Shown here piece by piece: positions 32,816 to 45,800 of a DNA stretch of 64,000 nucleotides (position 1 is the stretch's first letter; each line of letters opens with the position of its first letter). The stretch is from assembly GCA_028564705.1 (NCBI GenBank), contig JAPXFQ010000994.1:1-64000 (forward strand), given 5' to 3'. The translations under genes and the position numbers were made by a program. The stretch comes from Apricaphanius iberus. Taxonomy: Eukaryota > Chordata > Actinopteri > Cyprinodontiformes > Aphaniidae. The notes under the pieces are model-generated. The model was given only the letters and a program-made list of their open reading frames with translations, ran no database searches and was not told the DNA's origin.

Positions 32816-33775
32816 TGCTTGACTTTTTTTATTTTTTATTGAATATTGCTCAGTACTACCAAACGAATCTTTTTACAGTTACCAGCTACTAAGAATGATA
32901 AAAACATTGAACATTTGATAGGCATGGACCTTGGATCCCTGTAGGAATCATTTGATTTTTTGTGGATTAGCAAGAAACTAAAACTTGAGGGGCATGATGA
33001 GATAAAAAAAAAAAAAAACAGGGTGATTGCAACGAGTGGAAAACAGGAAGTAAACTAAACACCAACATACAGTGCCCAAAGTCCAAAACACACGCCTTTA
33101 GAAACTTTAAACTAGGACACCAACTAAATCTGGCATTCCAAGGATCATGACACTATGACGTTGAATGATGGATAATCATTTTCAGAAGTTAGTCCCCACA
33201 TTTAAAACATCAGTTAGTGAAGTTAGCAGGAAATGTTGCTTAAAACACACACAAAAAAACTCAAGTTGCAAATAATACGTTTATTAAACAAGGCACTTAA
33301 CGTTACATCAACAGTTTAAGCAGTGACCTTAGACTGTGTCATTTAATGTACAGGCTCTGATGTAGAAACAAGGACCGTCTGTCACAAGATGTTCGGTCTA
33401 AAACATAATCAGCTGTGGTTCCTCAGACTTTTTTGTTGACAGGAAGCCAGATTATGATATCAAGAAGACATATTTAAAAGTATTTCAAAACTTGACTTTA
33501 CAAACTGCCATATTTTAAAACCAAGTCACTCCTGATTATTAAAGTATTTGGCTTTTTATTACTTAGTAGTTGATTTATTTACTTACTTTTTGTGTTTCCC
33601 TGCCACCATCAAAAAGCTTCATACCAAACCTGTGGTAAAAAAAATAATTGTTTTTTGCTACGAATTGTTTTGTAATTCATACCCTCTGAAAAAACAATTC
33701 AAAGGAATTTTCTATAATCTGTTTGTAGTCTACCATATGTGGGATTTATGACTAATAAATCGATGTCACTCAGAT

Positions 33776-33903
33776 CCATCCATTCATTTTCTAAACCGCT
33801 TAATCCTCAAGGGGTCACGGGGGGGGGGCTGGTGCCTATCTCCAGCTGTCAATGGGCGAGAGGCGGGGTACACCTAGGACAGGGCATCGCAGGGCAACAC
33901 CGA
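33776..33903 (-). mobile_element. Short 5'-truncated GATG-tail retroelement with perfect 10 bp TSD
   Basis: The 128 bp insert begins on the plus strand with ccatccattcattttctaaa and continues with ggtgcctatctccagctgtc. It is flanked on both sides by tcactcagat (33,766-33,775 and 33,904-33,913). The exact duplication and the tandem GATG-type 3' tail on the minus strand show target-primed reverse transcription with 5' truncation. Rex3-like LINEs end in such a tail, so they are a plausible machinery. Confidence 0.85.
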
Positions 33904-33913
33904 TCACTCAGAT

Positions 33914-34762
33914 ATTTTGGTTGAATAAGAATTTATATATGTATTTCTATTTCTTAAGTCAACTGGTACATAGGGGGACTGAAAAAAAATAACTAGAAGT
34001 TATGTGTAATGCAGTTTAATAATATTTTAAATAATATTTCAAGCAAGAATTAACATTTTTAAATGAGTTATGAATGATATATGTACAAATACACTATGGA
34101 ATTAGTAGGTATGAATTAAAAAATTGGCAACATGTAGGTACAGTTATTGTGGTGTTGAACCAAAGCCCTTCTGAGAGGAAATGTTAGGATTTTGGGGAAA
34201 ATAACAGTTTCCTTAGGATTCTGGACATAAAAACTCATAATTAAATGGCCTCTTTAATAAAATACCACATTCTCTTTCAGTTAATGGTGCTTCTGTGTTT
34301 GTTAATATTTCATTTAGACATAAACTGTGTGACAAAATGTCAGCAGTAGAAGGACAGACATTATGTACTTTACAGAAATAATACTGAGCCCTGACATTAG
34401 TTAGTATGTTGTACAAAAAAGTCAGGCCTGACAGTCAAAGGCCCATATATAACAAATGGAAGCACATAGGAAAAAATATTTACATGCACTGTACATAGAG
34501 ACATGGAAATATACTGTACATAACTTTAAAAATAGTTCACAAAAGTTTAAACTCAAATAGCACTATTTCAAACCCATAGGATATCAGCAGGAGAAAGCAC
34601 ACAAAGGAAGCTCTTAATACAACTATGAGGTTACTTTTGCTATCAGTTGTAAAAAAAACAAAAAAAAAACTTTATTTCCAGTTAAGGTGCGTTTAGTAAC
34701 ATGACTTACGTCATTAAACCGTACAGAAGCATAATAGCCAAAGAAGAACATTTCATAGTTTA
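33914..34762. other. No recognisable gene or element
   Basis: AT-rich sequence with no supported coding frame and no paired termini. Confidence 0.5.
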
Positions 34763-35673
34763 GGGAACATTTAAGTTTTTTTCAACCTTAACCTTATTTT
34801 TAGCAAATATTACGTTCAGTTACTCACCAAGACAAGGTTGGAGCTACTTGGAGGCGTTCAGGAGAAGTTTATATCCAGTCCCGATAAGCGTATATCCATA
34901 TAATGGGACTCAAAGGGGGCAGGAGTGTGGCGCCTGCAATAAAGTGTTATCTGCCCCAAAATGCCTTCATTAACCATGTTTTGTTATACATTGTTAGTGA
35001 TATTCTACTGTGAGTTCAGAACGTCTAAGAAGTGCTAAGGTATTATCATCTGGGGTTTTTACAGGCTTTTCATGTAACCTATTCCAACTTACACTAACCA
35101 ACAATTTCAATGATGTCGCAGCCGACGCCATTACAGCTGCAGTCTGCGTGGGTTGTGGAAAAGGAGCCTGTGGAAGCTGGACTTAGTCTAATTGGTCATT
35201 TGGTCAGTGCAATTTGAAAACATACAAATGCAAACAATGTTGAAGTCTGCAGTGGCAAGTTCTGTCTAGCCGACCGTCATAGAGCACAGAGGGAAAGTCC
35301 TGCTCAGAATTTACCTTGGCAGTGATGTAATTGTAATCAAACGATAGTGTAGTTGTATTATAGCCTCTAAATCAATCCTGAACCAAACCAATAAGCACCT
35401 CCGAGACATACTGAACGCAGAGGGGAGTAGTGCTAACTTTTAATAATAAAACATCGTTAAATGAAGGCATTGTAGGGCAGATAATGCCTTATTATGGTCG
35501 GCGAACTCCTTCCCCCATTGACTCCCATTATATTGATATACTACACTGATCGCGACTGGATATAAACTCCTCTTGAACGGCTCCAAGTTGCTCCAAATTT
35601 GTCTGGGTGAGTAAATTAACATAATATTTGCTAAAAATAAGGTCAAGGTTGAAAAAAAACAAAAAACGTTCCT
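34763..35673. mobile_element. Foldback-type DNA element with about 220 bp inverted repeats
   Basis: The left arm (34,763 to about 34,985) and right arm (about 35,440-35,673) are inverse complements over most of their length. Examples: caaccttaaccttattttta against ggtcaaggttg reversed, and gtttatatccagtc / gactggatataaac. TTA flanks both ends (34,760-34,762 and 35,674-35,676), which fits a Harbinger-type 3 bp target. The 450 bp centre has no transposase. The arms could fold into a long hairpin if transcribed. Confidence 0.8.
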
Positions 35674-36483
35674 TTAATTCTGTTAGACTTTAATAAAATA
35701 TGATACAGTCCCTTTCCCCCAGTATTTACACTACCCATTCCAGGTGGGTTTCAAAAGTCCAGTGTCTTGTAGAATCATGGGGAAAATCTGAATTATATAT
35801 CTTAAATATAAATATTCAACAGATTAGGAGAGCAACTTCATCCTTAAAGACAGTACATGCCCCCTTCGTGTTCTCTGTAATGTTGCATGTTGCTACAGTA
35901 GCACAGAAGGGACAAATTAAGTGCAGGATGTAGAAAGGGTCATTTTCGCATTGCAGTCTTTAATGCATCAATGGTATGGAGGTTGAAAGCTTAGTGGAGG
36001 GGTACTACTACTAACTATGACTAAATCCAACAAGATGGAGCCTTTAAAACAGTACTGTGATTCAGTGATACACACAACAAACCCAAAGGGTTTGCTTGGT
36101 GCTGGTCCCCCTTTTCTCCTCAATAGAAATATTTGATCTTTAAGATAATAACTATCAAACAACAAATCTAGACAAAGAATGCCTCATACCGTACGTTATA
36201 TATTACAGAATATAAAATACATTTAACTCCTTACATACGTTCGTACTAGACAGGTTTCCTCTGTCTAAGGCAGTTCATTGTTTACAGGCTTGTGGTTTGT
36301 TGTTAGGATGTTGAAATGCTGGAGTACACAGGTGTTTAGTTTCCTGCTTTGTGGTCCACGTTTGATGCATGTATAAGTCAAACATTTTCTCTGTGGGGGT
36401 GAAATGGGGTTTCGTCTGTTTAGCAGCTTACTTTTTTCTATCTCATTTTCATTTCCTCCCACATCTTCCTGTTGTGCTCTTCT

Positions 36484-36890
36484 TCATACATTACTAATTC
36501 TAACACTTAGTGGGCTGCTATCTCTTATGCGTCCCTTTTCTCGCCTCTTTTCTGTTCCCTTGTTGGTGTCCTCCGGTATGAGTTTCTGCAGGCTTGTTTC
36601 CTCTTCTGTTTTTCCTCTGTAGTGTATATCCGATTTGTCATTTGGTGATGAGAGCTGCCTACAGAAGGGAAAAGTTTTGGTTTTTGCCACTTTGTCAAAA
36701 AAGGCAAAATCGGCCACATATTTTCCTGATGGGGAAAGGGAGACGACAGGGGGGAACTCATATCCCCAGAGGATCTCATCTGGGAGGTACGATGTGCGAA
36801 CCTGGCAGGTTGCAGAAGTCGGTTCGACTGTGGCACTCATGATCACCAGCAGTTCAAAATCAGCCATTTCAGGGTCTGCCCAGCCACCAC
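36484..36890 (-). CDS. kcnj10: kcnj10 last coding exon
   Basis: After the acceptor ttttttgttcaccag the frame reads [20 protein letters not shown] and ends with PLSVRISNV and a stop at 36,484. The intron before it is 11.2 kb, unusually long for this family. Confidence 0.93.
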
Positions 36891-39800
36891 CTGGTGAACA
36901 AAAAAAACAAAAAAGTTCAGGTTTTTTTCAATAGCTTTCATTATAGATTCATTATATGTAGAGTCACTTTGTTTATACCTAATAACAGAAATGTTATTTT
37001 GTGACCTATAGCCATTTCTTACGCTATGCGGGCTATGACACATAGTGACCACTGGGGACTCCTGAGCTAAAACTGGTTTATTCTCAATATATTTTTATAG
37101 TATTACTGTTTATGATTTTTTTTTCTATATTCTCATCAGAGCTCAATCATGTAACATCTATAGGACAAACCATAGTGTGACTACCTGCTCAAGACCAGAA
37201 GTGCAAGGGGTACAATGGGTTCCCGGAAAAAAATCTATCTGCGTTGCTGATAATGTAACCATATGAAAAAGGTATTAAAAAGTGTCCTGGAATTAGATAA
37301 AACATAAATTAACTTTCGGAGTAAAGGGGACACAAAGGTTTCGAACAATAAACTGATGTTGTTGCCATACATGTATTCTGTAAAGACATAGAACTGCTTC
37401 AATCTACCCTTAGGCTCATTGGGAAGTGGTGTGGAGAATTCAGATCACGAGTTAATCCCCCTAGTTTATAACTTTGATATGCAAATTTAAAAAAAAACAT
37501 ATTATTTGTTTGACAAGTTTTAATACTTTTAGGATGAGTACAATAGTTAGCAATGCTTTATATGTAGTAAATTATGATATATATAGTTAAAAGTATATAT
37601 ACAAGTTTCACAGTTCTATCATTTCAGTCAGAAAACTATCATAATATTTTTACATATAGGTTTGAATAGAACAGGAGATGCATATATTAAATAAACTAAT
37701 ATGTCTTTTTAATGAAGGAAAAAATCGTTTTCATCTCGAGTAATTTGTCATGAACATTTTTACGTCATGGTCATGTTGCAGAACAGGAAGACTTCATTTC
37801 ATCGCTTTACCTTGTTAATCAAATTCACTTAGCAGGGGGAAAATTACTGCAGAAACAATAATTTATCTACAGCTGAGTTTCTGTGCAGGGTAAGTAATCT
37901 GATGTTAGTGAGAAACAGCAGCAGTTTAATTATGTACTGTATCAAAGGAATCAAAAAAGTCATTTAAAGCATAATGGTATGATTTTCATATTTTGAGTAG
38001 CTTTTCCAATTCAGTCGTCATTAACAAAAAAAATTGACACATACATTTCTAATTTAAAACAAATTATCACAAAACAATCTGTTAAATAACATTTTAAAAT
38101 TTGTGGTATTGTTTGCCCTATATGGCACGAATGTCATATAGAGAAGGTTACAAATGCGGGAAACAAACAGAAAAAAATGTAAATTATGGTGCAGATAGAG
38201 ATTAGTCTTTGAATAGTCTTTGAATAGCTTTTACTTCCTTTTCTTTTTGTGATTGTTACAAAAGTCTTTGGGGGTCCATCATATCAGATTGTCTTGGCTT
38301 TATGGTGGCCTGGCTACATTCACATTTACATGACACACCCATATTTTTCCAGTAATCATATCATTGAAAGACTTACTTTAGGAGCCTGACTGGATGAAAC
38401 ATGGTTTCACACGACATGTTATATATTTTACCAAACAGAAATTCTAACATGTTACATGCCAGGAGATATTTTTTTTAACCAAACATGTTAAAATGTATTT
38501 TAAATGCACAAAGCATGGGAATTTTGAGTGGCATTACCACATATAATCCCCAAAGGAAATATCAGCAGACATATGCAGTCAAGCAGGCAAACACCTGCAT
38601 CAACAGGCCTTTCACAGACTGCAGACTCTCTCATCTGTGAAAACAAGACTTACCCTTACACAGACCAAATATCACTCCCACCAAGGCAAAACACCAGGTT
38701 TCGCAACCATTTGTCAACACCGTGACACAAACATTGTCAAGAGTTTGTCTCGATTTAAAGATTGTATGAGCCTTCCTGAAAAATAGACTCTCGTCAGATT
38801 GGAATCCATTCTTTTTTAGGCCAACGTTGTATATTAGTGAGAAATCCCAGGACAATTTTGAAAACCTTTACTGTAAAATTTGTCATATTGTACCCAATTG
38901 CATGAAGTAGAAGATGAGGGTGTGAGAGGGCTGTATCCAGGATATATAAAAAAGAAATCTAAGATCTTTAGCTTTTAATGATTAAAATCTCTTCCCCTGG
39001 AGCTATGGAACACAGTAGCTCAGACGTACTGATGGAAACATTTTTTGTTTATAGTACTCCTTTTTTTTTCTCTCCGTTCTCCGTTGATTTTTCTGTGTTG
39101 CAAAGTACTTACCGACCAGGACAGCATGGAGTGTAATTTCTGGTTAATAACAAGCCTGAAGTGAACTGTTATGCTAATTTATTATATATATATTATATAT
39201 TAGATATTTCAAATGAGCCTCGATTTCTTGAGCCCACTTCTTAGAATACCCCCCAGATGAAGAGCAGATAAACTGGCAGTCATGTATGGTTGCTAGAGAG
39301 AAAATATTAAATATTTGGCCAATCAGCTTTGTTGAATGTAAAGTGTTTGGGGAGCTGAAAATTCTGCAGGATTTAAAGAAAAAACCGAGAAGTGATGATA
39401 TCGGCAGTGGCAGTCGACAGGCTGCTTCTACCAAACTCTCCATTTTGCAGTCATTCAACATGTTTAATTAGTTTTAGCTACGATCTTGCTTTCCTTTTTA
39501 ATGCTGTTCATATCATATCATTTGTTAACGAGGCAGTGTTTTTTTTTAGCATGGAATTGTTTACAAGTGATGCAAGAGAAGCATCAACTGTAATTGATGT
39601 TTATAATGTAAGGTAAGATGGCCATTCTAATGCGGTGTTGTACGGTGCTGTCCAAGGAAGAGAAGAAGTAATGTTTGCTGGCTCAGATGCATGAGCATTC
39701 ATATCTGAAGGAAATTTCTGAGCGCCTGATTGTCAGATAAATCCAGGGGATTGCTTAGTGTTGTGGTTCCAGCAGAACATTCTCAAGCCCCTCTGATTTC

Positions 39801-42800
39801 TTAATTTCACATTTGCAGCCATGATTATTTAATTCTATACAAGAGTGTTTTAGTTCGTCTTGGTAGGAATGCATCTGCTCCGTTATCAGTAGATTGTTCA
39901 GTTTTGATAGTATTGTACTATTTGTTAGTTCAGACTCATTAAGTTAATTCATTAAGTTTGCATTTTTTCACATTTTTCACTTGGATTCAGAGTTAGTTGT
40001 TGACACTGCTTAAATTATTAAATACAGAACATTCTGCAAGTTACTGAAAAATAACATTTCCTTTTGATTAATTTAGGCCTTGTCGCGTTCACTTATCTCC
40101 AGACCATTCATTTAAATGCTGATACTGGACGAGGAAGGTAGATCTATTGTTACATCAGCTCAGCCAAGATTTTTTTTACCCAGCTGCCATGCCTTGCAAT
40201 CCATTTGAAACAATATGAAAGGTCTGTTAAATGTCACCCTGAACTTCGTCGTTACTGAAAATATACTATACAAATAAATTTGCCTTGCCTTGCCAACAAG
40301 GGCGTCAGTTTGTTTTAAACTTGCTGGGGACATAATTATAAACTTGAATGAGGTTTGAGGATTGCTGGGGACAGTTATTAAATGTTTATTTAGCCTCTAA
40401 GTATTCATTTGTTTCGTGTTTCATTACAGTATGCACTGTAGTGTATAAACGTGGCGAAAATCACATATTTATTAAATCAATACAAGTTAAAAGCCATAGG
40501 TTTAACTGTTTGCCTTTTTAAACATCACCAGTAGGCTGTTGGTTGGGAAGAATTATTAAAATCCACACCGTAGCACAAAGCACAATGTTGGATATAATAT
40601 GTACTTGAATCAGCAGAATGACCAACAATAAAACCTGCTCCTTTTGCAACCCAACACCATTCTGTGTGGAGAAACTTCAATTTCTACTTACAGCTGACAG
40701 TCCTGCAATAGGGCAGCTACCTGTGGATGATTCGCATTCAGGCGGGAAAAAGCCAAATTGAATTTCACGGCTCCAGGAGGAAGTTTATTTAATGTGAGTG
40801 GACATAACTTGTTATGTTTTGTTTAAGACTCCCAAAGAGGAAAATGTTCATATGTTGTTTTGCTGGAGGGAGCAGGAGGGGATTTTTCCCGAAGTTGCAC
40901 TGATGACGCAATGCTGTTGCTATCTATCCATCCAGCGATTCAGGAATGAAAAATCTAGGTAAAGCCAGACTGGACAGTTTTTGGTTTCTGCACAGTGATT
41001 TCTACACAGTAGGCCTACGCATTTCAGCTGCAGTATCCAAATAATGAAAGAAGAATAATTCACTGCACTATTATTTACTTTCACTAATGGATCAAGTTAG
41101 TTTTTTTCCCAACTTTGATGGAAATGTTGTCCACTCCCTGCTTCTCCGTTCCTGCGTCGCAGAAGGGTCTCTCTCTGGCAGCTGGATGCAGAAATAGCAA
41201 GAATCTTTCGCCTTTAGCGCAAACTAGTATATTGGCATGCTCTCTACACACATCCAGTAGGTCAACATATTATCTTAGGGAGTCTTAAACAAAAAAAATA
41301 TTAGATAAATATTTTGTTCCTTGCTACCCACCCACAGTAAAGAAACCAGACCCATTAAATTTCCTTTACAATCGTCGCTCATTTATTGTTGGGGGTGGGG
41401 GGGGGTTCTAAAAATAACCCGCAACAGGTGAAATCTGCAAAGTAATCATCGTTATATTTTACAATCATGTTTTAATGCTGTTAAAACTCCTCGCCACACA
41501 TACATTCCCAGACATACATTAACATTTACTCACATTTCTCACTAGTTTTAATATTTAAACTTTTGTAGATTTAAAACATTAAAGTATTAATACGCAGTAT
41601 TTTCTCTCCGCTGTTGCGCCACTCAGTGCGTCTTTCTCCACTGAAGTCTCTGAGCAGGTGTCTTTTCCGATTGAGGAACATAATTATGGGCAGTTTTTTT
41701 GTGTTGTTTATCCTTCTGGATGAGAAGATAATTATAACCAGACATGATAAATTTGGCAAGCGCGGGAGACAAGACAGGTGGAGATTGACAATTGCCTCCA
41801 ATCATTTAGGACGCAGAACACAATGGTGCGCTATAAAAGAAAGCATTTAAATTGTGAGATTAAAAAATCCCCCAAACCATTATAGCAAGGGAACTTTAAC
41901 TGTATTTTTTCCATATTTTAAATCAAGACACATCTACTGCAAAGAATGCTGTAGCATAGAGCTGTAATCGGGTCTTAAAAGTTCAGCCCAACCCAACCTG
42001 AGCCCGAAGTGTATATTTTGATTGACAGTTTATTAAAAACGAACCCGATTACAGCCTGACATTTTTCCACTTGAAGAATATGTCACCGGACAACTTAACC
42101 GGCAGGTTTGCAATCTACTGTACAAAAGTTTGAAACTCTGGTTGATTAGGCCTGTTATCTGAAGATTAAAATGATAAATGAATAAAAATAATTTCAAGGC
42201 ATTTTGATTTAAAATCGTTTTTTTTTAGTCTGCAGCTGTATGAAGCTTTAACCGCTTGCTTCTGTTGCGTAAAAGTCTGTCTCGCCTGCGTGCGTTTCTG
42301 TGTGCGCTCTTGAACACTTGTTCTAGATTTCTGATTTTGACTTGTGGGCATCAGGGAGCTACTATATAAAATACAGGAGGCTTCTGCAACATGAAACTTG
42401 GAATAATAATGCATTTACACTAGGGATGCACCGATCCGACTTTTTCAGTCCCGATACTGATACCGATGGCTGGATTTTGTGTATCTGTCGATACCCGATA
42501 TCGATCCGATACTATTTGTGACAGTGTGGAGGTCCTGTCACTAGTACTATATCTCTTTGGCTGACTGGTTAGCGCACATGACCTTCAATTGTGAGTTGTG
42601 ATATCGAATCCCGCCTGGGCCCTCGTTGTGTACCTTGCCACATATTATTGAATTAATAAACTCTATAACTTCTGGTGCCTTTCTTGGAGAGACTAAAGGC
42701 ACCACACTTTACAAACTAAACATAACTGAGACAAAATAACAAATGTAAAATATAAAATTACCACAAAAATAAAATTTTAAGTGAAAAATTAATCTTTTTT

Positions 42801-45800
42801 GGTGAATTTGTTGCAGATTTTCCCCATTTTGAGTATTGATCTGAGAGGAGTGGGTCTTTCACATCATGACACATGCGTTGTGCCTGCAACATCTTGACAG
42901 GTCGATTCGCAATAATGTTAGTGGCAAACCTGTCAATCATAAATATTGCTGGCATGTCCCCGGCGTCCCCGGTTAAAATGATGCATATGCTTGTCAAAAA
43001 CTTGGCTGCCTGGCACACACTGTTACAGAAATGTTATTATGTTATAATGAATATTATTATATATTGAAAATACATTTAGTAAACTGTTAAATGTGTTTTT
43101 TTGTTTCAAATGCAGTTCCAGACATCTGAATTCTAGACCAATTTAAAAGCTGGACCAATAAGGAAGTTGCATATACGACTTTTTTCTGATTTAGAACTGA
43201 AAAAAATGTTCAAAACCACAGCTGCAGAGGTCCTCATGCCTTTATTTTCCTTGGGCTCCCAAACTGCTAAATCCACAACAACTACATATTTGACAATAGT
43301 CTCAGTGCTACTCTTATCTTGATAAAATCTATAAATAAATCCTTAACTTCAGTGTTAACAGTGCACACAGATTTAATAGGTCTAACTTCTTTAGAGTACA
43401 GTTGGTTAAGGTGCCAGCATGTTCAAGTGTATTCAGCACGCCACCTCCCACCCCATCCGTCCGATGAGTCACAGATAAACCACAGCACCATAGCACTTGA
43501 ATCACCAACTCGGTTCCCACGCATGAACTAGACTCTAATTTCACTAAGTAAATTGGGGGCACATATTTATCCGATATAAATCAACACTTAATTGTCAACT
43601 CTGAAGTCTGTACCACATTGATTTGAGCTCCTTCATGTATCCAAATGTTCACTCCATTTCAAGTTTATTGGGCATATATACCTTCAAATAGCGCATCACA
43701 ATGATGAAGAAAAGAGGTTTGATTGACTTTGAAAAGGAAAAGAGTATTTACAGGACTCTGCTGGTTATTGAAAAGTATTAGAAGGTGATAATTTCATTTA
43801 AGGAAAGTTAGAACAAGTATTAAAAGTCTCAGATCGATTTTGTAAAGTCTTAAATTTGGTTTGTATTGACATCTTTTTTTCTTTATTGTCTATCAAAAAT
43901 AGGCACGCAGGTTATTATACCAGCTGTTTGTTAGTTTTCCGTGTTATGTGACTTACACAAAATATCACTACAGATGTGCCGGTGTGACGTAGTTTTCTCC
44001 CAAAAATAGGGAGGTGTGAATTTCCTAATTTCTGGCTAGAAGTTAGCGATTTTAAACAGTGGCACCTGCAAGTGCACCATTTCTCAAGACTTCAGCCCCG
44101 CCATCCAGCGTGTGGTTTTATTAAGCAGAGATGGGAAGTGTGGCTTCAACAAATCAACTCCATGCCGTGTTTTTTGTTCTGTTCAGCCACTGAACCAGCT
44201 GATTCCATAGATAATTCCAATCAACATGGTGAATTCTCCTGGTTTAATTTCTGAGCAGAAGAAAAACATGGCATGCAGTTGACTTGTTGAAGCCATAATT
44301 CCCACCTCTGCTAGTAAGTGGCGCCATCAGAGAGACTAGTAAGTACTAGTAAGCACACCAACGCAGCAGACTGAGGTGGTGAAGTGATTACACACAATGG
44401 TTAATCACCACTCACTGAACTTTTACCAGGGAATTAATGAAAGTTTTCATGGTATGTTTCTGAGTTGTTCCTTGCAAAACTTTTTAATAACTTAATGCAT
44501 TCCAATCTAGTCTTAAATTCATTTTACATTGTCTTTAAAAGTCTTCAAAGGTATTAAAATAGATTGTGATTCATGCATATACTCTGATTTATACTCCGCT
44601 GATCAACTGAGAATGTCACACTGAACCATCCATCTGGATTACAGAAGGGTCAAAAAGGGAAAATATTCAGCAGATGGGAGAATGAAAATCACTTTATGAC
44701 TTCAGAGGTCCGATGAGAATGGACAAAGTCGTTTAAGACAATCAAATAGGTAACAGGTGATGCCCAGACCAGACAAGCAGAGCATTATTCCACTACGTGC
44801 AACAAATGACAGCCAACAAGAGAAAAATAAAGCTGCAGTTTGCACAATGGAAAACTGTTGCCTGATCCCAGAAAGTGGTATTTAACCTGGAAAAAGCCAG
44901 ATCCATGTGTGTTCCTGGAAGAATGTCATTGGATCAAAAAAACTTTTACAGCGTACTGATCATTGATGAGGTAAACTCTATCTGGACAACGGAGTAAATC
45001 CCGAACCTGACTTTTTCAAACCCTGCAGAAAGAATCTTTGAATTTTTGGCTCCACCGGAGAGAGAGATGGAGAGAAACTTGTTGACATGATGTTGCATGT
45101 TACCCAATCCAAGAGCTGCTCAGCCAGAGCTGCTCAGCTAACGCAGCTGAGCTAAAGGCTGCCCACAAAAAGAGACCGGTCTATGGGGGAAGACTGCCGA
45201 GCCGAACTGAGCTGGACGAACTGGATAACTCAAGTTCTGTGGGTCACTAGCCACGCACCCTTAAAGGACCTCACCACTAGCCTCATCCACTGTTAGCATT
45301 CCATGCAGCTGATCCCCATGACAATGGATTCCCCCTGCTACAGAGATCTAAGAATCATTCAACTAAGGTTGCGTCTGGGCAGAAATAAAATAGCTAAGGA
45401 TTTAAAAAATTGAATAATTGCTTTGATTGTGTATTTCACTGGGTTTTAGTAAGATCACCAAATGGCCGATGACCCAGCACAAGGGATGCTGGGAGAGTGA
45501 GTCCAATTAATATACACCAGGCATACCCAACATTGGTTTATAAGTCAGTCCTCTTTTACTTATCAGTTTAGTTGAGTGTTACTAGTTCTGTGAGTTTAAA
45601 AAAAATAAAGCATTCCAACTGGAAAGTTGAAACCTTGACATTTCTGCAATTTGTTTTTAGAAACATATACCAAAATTAAGATTAAAGTAGTTATTGAGCC
45701 AATCTAATAATATACTTAAGATTACATTTTATATCTGCCTTTTTATTTTGTAAGAGTGCAGGCTCTAAAAGTGGCTTTAAGATAAAGTACACTGTGGAAC

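Noticed and set aside
36484..36867. Assignment to kcnj15 or another Kir gene
   Set aside because: The C-terminal SVRISNV and the MTS start match Kir4.1; no other family member I can recall has both.
36594..36934. Plus-strand frames around 36.6-36.9 kb
   Set aside because: They are shadows of the last kcnj10 exon.
42551..42623. Functional tRNA gene
   Set aside because: The A and B boxes fit, but the acceptor stem and anticodon arm do not pair well and a SINE-like tail follows.
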